This document shows positions 13,892 through 16,768 of a DNA stretch of 16,768 nt, piece after piece. Source of the stretch: CAYQTO01 sp964420455. GTDB taxonomy: Bacteria > Sumerlaeota > Sumerlaeia > SLMS01. The DNA lies in assembly GCA_964420455.1 (NCBI GenBank), contig CAYQTO010000074.1, positions 1 through 16,768 of the forward strand. Direction: 5' to 3'. A program made the translations under genes and the position numbers. The notes beneath the pieces were generated by a model. The model saw only the letters and a list, made by a program, of their open reading frames with translations. It had not been told where the DNA came from and did not search any database. The first letter of the stretch is position 1; every line of letters starts with the position of its first letter.

Positions 13892-15361
13892 TCAACGCCT
13901 CGGGCGAAACTCCAGTAACTTGAACAGCAGGTTATCGACGAAGTTCGCGTCGCGCGTCATCCCGATATGGTCCTCGAAGACGAACATGACGTGGGACCAG
14001 GGGATGGGGGTAAGGAGGGGCATATCGGTGAACATCTCGGAGGGGTCGCTGGCGGCGAGGCGCTCGTCCATGAGGGCACTCGTCCGGAGGACCGTCCCAT
14101 CGCCGTAGTTCTCCTCGAGGACCTTGTAGTCGCCATCGTCCGGGTCGATGCCAAGGACAGCGATGGTCTGCTCGGAATCGGCGGCATAGAGAAGGAGGTC
14201 GAAGCCTTCGGGCCGCTCGGCGGGGACGTCGAGGGCCGCGTGGAACCGCCTGGCGTTTTCGAGGGACTTGGCCAGGTGCTCGCGGGCAATGCGGCGGCGG
14301 GAGGCGGGGTCGGCGACCTCGGGGAGCAGCTTTCGGAGCGCGTCGTCCTCGTCCGGATCCATGCTCCCCCACCCATACGTTTCCCACAGGGCGACGTCGT
14401 ACACATCAACGGGGACGCGCTGGCCCCGCTCCCAGGCCTCCCCGTCGACAAATGCGCCATGGCGCACGCGGGGCATCAGTTCGAAGATGGAGGGCATGGT
14501 GCAAAGGATCGAGGCATCGTTCTCGGGCGTCAGGCCCGGCGCGATCTGGTAGCCGTTGTCGAGCTGGCGGAAGGCATTGAGGGCTCCTCCGTTGGGGGTC
14601 CCCACGATGAAGGCACGATCGACGAGTTCCGTGCCGGCCCAGTTCAGCTCCGGCAGGCTGCCGTCCTCCGGCAGGGGCTGGTCGCCGTAGCGCAGATAGT
14701 ACCGCGTGAGCAGGCCGCCCATGGAATGGGCAACGATGTCGAACTTGATGGGCTCGTGCGGAACACCGCGGCGGGCGAACTCCTCCTCGATGAAGGCCTT
14801 GGTCTCGCGGAGGTACTCGCCGAGGCGGGCGGCGTTTTCGACGTTCGACCGGCGCCAGTCGTAGGGAAACTGAAAACAGGTGAAGTGGTCGTCGCCATAA
14901 TCGACGGCGCCGGCACGGGCCAGTTCGCGGTCGCGATATCCGCCGGCACCAAGCGTCAGGATGATGTCGCGATAGGCTGCCGCGTTGTAGGGGATGGCGA
15001 CAATGCGCAGGTCGAAGGTATCGAGGGCGCTGTCTGCGCGGACGTTGTCGGACAGTTCCGAGAGGGCAGCGCCTTCGCGCATGGGCAGCGCAAGCAGCCG
15101 GGCTCCCTCCGGCGATTGCGGATTCGCGTAGTCACCGCGGTAGGCGCCCCAAACCACCTGGTCCGTGTCGCCATCCACCAAGCGCGATCCAAGAATGCCG
15201 GGAATGACGATCACCGGGTTGCGGTACTGGTCGCCCCGTTGGGCCGCCTCGTTGTAAAGCATTCCCATGTCGGGGAAGGTTTCCTTCGCGCCAGGGAGCG
15301 AAGCACAGCCAGCCAGAAAAACGACGCACAGCACACCGACGGCGCGGAAGACGACCATCAT
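13892..15361 (-). CDS. LCAT/PDAT-like alpha/beta-hydrolase lipoprotein
   Basis: A 489-residue exported lipoprotein. The signal peptide ends in lipobox L-A-G-C with Cys19, followed by Ala, so outer-membrane sorting is likely. The hydrolase starts with P-V-I-V-I-P-G-I-L-G-S (49-59), typical of the lecithin:cholesterol acyltransferase family. The F-P-Y-D-W-R motif follows, then the nucleophile elbow A-H-S-M-G-G with Ser213. Asp421 in Y-G-D-G-T-V is the likely catalytic Asp, as in LCAT/PDAT. His457 (W-S-H) is the likely catalytic His, with His466 as an alternative. Bacterial relatives act as phospholipid acyltransferases or lipases. The acyl donor and acceptor here are unknown. The start is ATG 15361, with GAGG 8 bases upstream; a second ATG follows at once. 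Next to an OpgC-like acyltransferase it may take part in envelope lipid or glycan acylation, which is inference. Confidence 0.87.
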   Translation of the reverse strand: MMVVFRAVGVLCVVFLAGCASLPGAKETFPDMGMLYNEAAQRGDQYRNPVIVIPGILGSRLVDGDTDQVVWGAYRGDYANPQSPEGARLLALPMREGAALSELSDNVRADSALDTFDLRIVAIPYNAAAYRDIILTLGAGGYRDRELARAGAVDYGDDHFTCFQFPYDWRRSNVENAARLGEYLRETKAFIEEEFARRGVPHEPIKFDIVAHSMGGLLTRYYLRYGDQPLPEDGSLPELNWAGTELVDRAFIVGTPNGGALNAFRQLDNGYQIAPGLTPENDASILCTMPSIFELMPRVRHGAFVDGEAWERGQRVPVDVYDVALWETYGWGSMDPDEDDALRKLLPEVADPASRRRIAREHLAKSLENARRFHAALDVPAERPEGFDLLLYAADSEQTIAVLGIDPDDGDYKVLEENYGDGTVLRTSALMDERLAASDPSEMFTDMPLLTPIPWSHVMFVFEDHIGMTRDANFVDNLLFKLLEFRPRR

Positions 15362-15499
15362 GATTCTTACCTCGGAAAGAAGCGTTGAGGCGATGCCTCG
15401 CGCGACAGCGGCTCCCAGGCAAGCCAGTCTTTGCCATCGATTTGGCTTGGTGGCCGGTGCGCGGGTAAAATCACACGGGGCAGGGGACGATTGGTTGGG
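15362..15499. other. Spacer between CYTH and LCAT-like genes
   Basis: These 138 bases hold the GAGG ribosome site of the LCAT-like gene (15370-15373). I see no clear terminator for the CYTH gene, no convincing promoter boxes, and no repeat. Confidence 0.5.
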
Positions 15500-15976
15500 C
15501 TACCCGCCGGTTGGGTCCGGCACACCATTGCGCGACATCCACGAGTTTGAATACCGCCGGTCCTCGGTGACCTCGACCCACCGGATGCCTTCCACCGGTG
15601 GGGCCGCCGCACCCTCCGGATGCTCGAACTCGGCAAGCACCAACCCCTCGTGCATGCCGTGAAAGATGTCCAGCTCCACCCCGTTCGGAAAGAAATGCCG
15701 CGTCTTCTCGATCTTGTGGGGGGTCGCCGCGAGGAGCACCTCGGCGTCCTCCATCGGGATGGGGTACTCGAACTCGCGCGAGACGATCGGGTCGCCGGCA
15801 GCCATCTTCTCGCGATCAAACTTGATCGTCAACACCGCCGCCCCGGGCCTCATCCTAACCCGGACGGTAAACGCGCCCGACGCCAAATACCCCTGAACGA
15901 AGCGCTCGCCCGGCGGCAACGCCACCTGCTCGCTGATCTGCGTCACGCGGTACTTCCGTTCGATCTCGACGCCCAT
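15500..15976 (-). CDS. CYTH domain protein (triphosphate tunnel metalloenzyme family)
   Basis: A 158-residue single-domain CYTH protein, the usual size for small bacterial members. The hallmark E-x-E-x-K is Glu4, Glu6 and Lys8 in V-E-I-E-R-K-Y. Further tunnel residues follow in order: two Arg in F-T-V-R-V-R, Lys in L-T-I-K-F-D, Glu residues in S-R-E-F-E-Y, E-L-D, and L-A-E-F-E near the end. The family hydrolyses or cyclises triphosphates: inorganic triphosphatase, thiamine triphosphatase or class IV adenylate cyclase. Small stand-alone bacterial members are most often inorganic triphosphatases, but sequence alone does not settle it. The start is ATG 15976, with GGGAG 7 bases upstream. The frame is open to 16129, but the extra part is antisense to the divergent gene and precedes the family's N-terminal motif. 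It is divergent from the ADP-ribosylglycohydrolase-like gene. Confidence 0.9.
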   Translation of the reverse strand: MGVEIERKYRVTQISEQVALPPGERFVQGYLASGAFTVRVRMRPGAAVLTIKFDREKMAAGDPIVSREFEYPIPMEDAEVLLAATPHKIEKTRHFFPNGVELDIFHGMHEGLVLAEFEHPEGAAAPPVEGIRWVEVTEDRRYSNSWMSRNGVPDPTGG

Positions 15977-16033
15977 TCGATCGCTCCCGGGTTGGTCTTG
16001 CGCGGCCCGGTGTCCTTCCTGCATTCCAACGCC
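15977..16033. promoter_or_regulatory. Divergent spacer between CYTH and ADP-ribosylglycohydrolase-like genes
   Basis: These 57 bases separate two start codons on opposite strands, so at least one promoter must lie here or inside the opposite gene. The CYTH ribosome site (GGGAG, 15984-15988) is visible. No good -10 or -35 boxes are seen, and no ribosome site precedes the plus-strand ATG. Confidence 0.4.
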
Positions 16034-16768
16034 ATGCGGGACAAGGCACAACATCGGGCGGACGTATTGCGGGCGGCGCTCACGGGCGATGCCCTGGGCC
16101 GCCCCTTCAACGGCCTGCGCCATGGGCATGTGCGCCAGCTCCTCGGCGACGCGCCCGACGGCTTCCTCGCGGACGATCTCATTCTCTTTCCCGAAAAGCC
16201 CCCCCGCAACGTTCGCCCGCGTCTATACGGGCCCTTCGGCCAGCGAATTCTGGCCACCCTCGCCCACGGCAAGACGGACGACCTCGGTCGCGAACCGGTG
16301 GCCCTCGCGGGCGCCGCACTCCTCGATCTCGCCGGTGGCCCCGAGAATGAGGACGATGGCGCCCTTCGCGATCCCGGTCGCCCCCTCCGCCGCGCCCTCG
16401 CCCGCTGGCGCGCGTCCTACCCCTGGGATCCCGCCGACTACTTCACACCCGGCGAGGCCAGCGAGGGCCTCGGCACCGCCGCCGCCGGCATCGCCGTCCA
16501 CCTCCTCTCCCCCGCCGACCCGGTCGCCACTGCCGAGGCGCTCGCCCGCCTCACCCACGACCGCCTCTTCGGCGTTGCCCCCGCCATCCTTACCGCGCTT
16601 GTTCTCGACGCCGTCGCCAACCAGCCAAACGCCACGCCACGCACCCTTCTTGAGCCCGTCCTCTCCCGCCTCCGCGAATGGGAAGGCGTCTATACAGCGC
16701 AGCGGCGCAAGGCCTGGCGCGAGGCCGGCGCGGACCCCAATCCACCCTCCCTCGCCGAAGCCCTCGCC
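16034..16768 (+). CDS. ADP-ribosylglycohydrolase-like protein, 3' end outside window
   Basis: The frame is open from ATG 16034 to the last base, giving 245 residues with no stop. It opens like the DraG/ARH family, with helix 1 followed by A-A-L-T-G-D-A-L-G-R-P-F (14-25). Later parts fit the family too: E-G-L-G-T-A-A-A-G-I-A (144-154) sits where family members have G-N-G-x-x-M-R-x-A-G-I. The segment L-T-H-D-R-L-F-G (173-180) fits the conserved Thr-His helix. The acidic T-D-D-T metal motif expected after the first region reads G-P-F-G (66-69) at the best-aligned place. A T-D-D at 81-83 is offset and may be chance. The second metal motif would lie past the window. It may be a catalytically altered relative. 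A GTG at 16010 is an alternative start, but the family usually begins where ATG 16034 does. The codon pattern is that of a real gene, rich in C at third positions. Confidence 0.6.
   Translation, partial: MRDKAQHRADVLRAALTGDALGRPFNGLRHGHVRQLLGDAPDGFLADDLILFPEKPPRNVRPRLYGPFGQRILATLAHGKTDDLGREPVALAGAALLDLAGGPENEDDGALRDPGRPLRRALARWRASYPWDPADYFTPGEASEGLGTAAAGIAVHLLSPADPVATAEALARLTHDRLFGVAPAILTALVLDAVANQPNATPRTLLEPVLSRLREWEGVYTAQRRKAWREAGADPNPPSLAEALA

Noticed and set aside
15367..15499. An open frame continuing past the CYTH stop in another frame, considered as a frameshifted C-terminal extension.
   Set aside because: The CYTH protein is already full length, and the added residues show no family features.

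Overview
The window comes from a high-GC, diderm (Gram-negative-type) bacterium. The evidence is two RND pumps with periplasmic adaptors, two lipobox lipoproteins, a secreted glycosidase and an OpgC-type membrane acyltransferase. Nothing here fixes the phylum: there is no rRNA or tRNA, and the proteins belong to widespread families. There are 12 genes. Three are on the plus strand: two at the left end and one running off the right edge. Nine lie in one minus-strand block from 15976 down to 2398. There are no insertion sequences, CRISPR arrays, tRNAs or integrase genes, and no gene-free stretch longer than 300 bases.

Left end, plus strand: the 3' part of a secreted-looking DUF5666 protein, then a GH16 beta-glucanase with a CBM6 module. 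The glucanase ends 7 bases from the convergent end of the pump operon.

Centre, minus strand (11571 down to 2398): a probable five-gene operon reading marR, adaptor A, RND permease A, adaptor B, RND permease B. The first junctions are 4-base stop/start overlaps. The two pumps are separated by an 88-base gap holding an inverted repeat, and the last junction is a 4-base gap. A perfect 18-bp palindrome overlaps the marR -10 box and is the probable operator. The pumps are not recent copies of each other. Permease A has Asn where permease B has the TM10 relay Lys. Adaptor A has a transmembrane anchor and a short hairpin, while adaptor B is a lipoprotein with a long hairpin. No outer-membrane channel gene is present.

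Upstream on the same strand are a pirin/quercetinase-like cupin, an OpgC-like membrane acyltransferase and an LCAT/PDAT-like alpha/beta-hydrolase lipoprotein. Two strong hairpins separate the pirin gene from the marR promoter.

Right end: a CYTH (triphosphate tunnel) protein is divergent, across 57 bases, from a plus-strand gene cut by the window edge. That gene resembles ADP-ribosylglycohydrolases but seems to lack their acidic metal-binding motif.

Together the genes suggest an envelope and xenobiotic-defence neighbourhood: ligand-released double efflux, a possible aromatic-degrading pirin, and envelope lipid or glycan modification. This reading is inferred from gene content and promoter structure.
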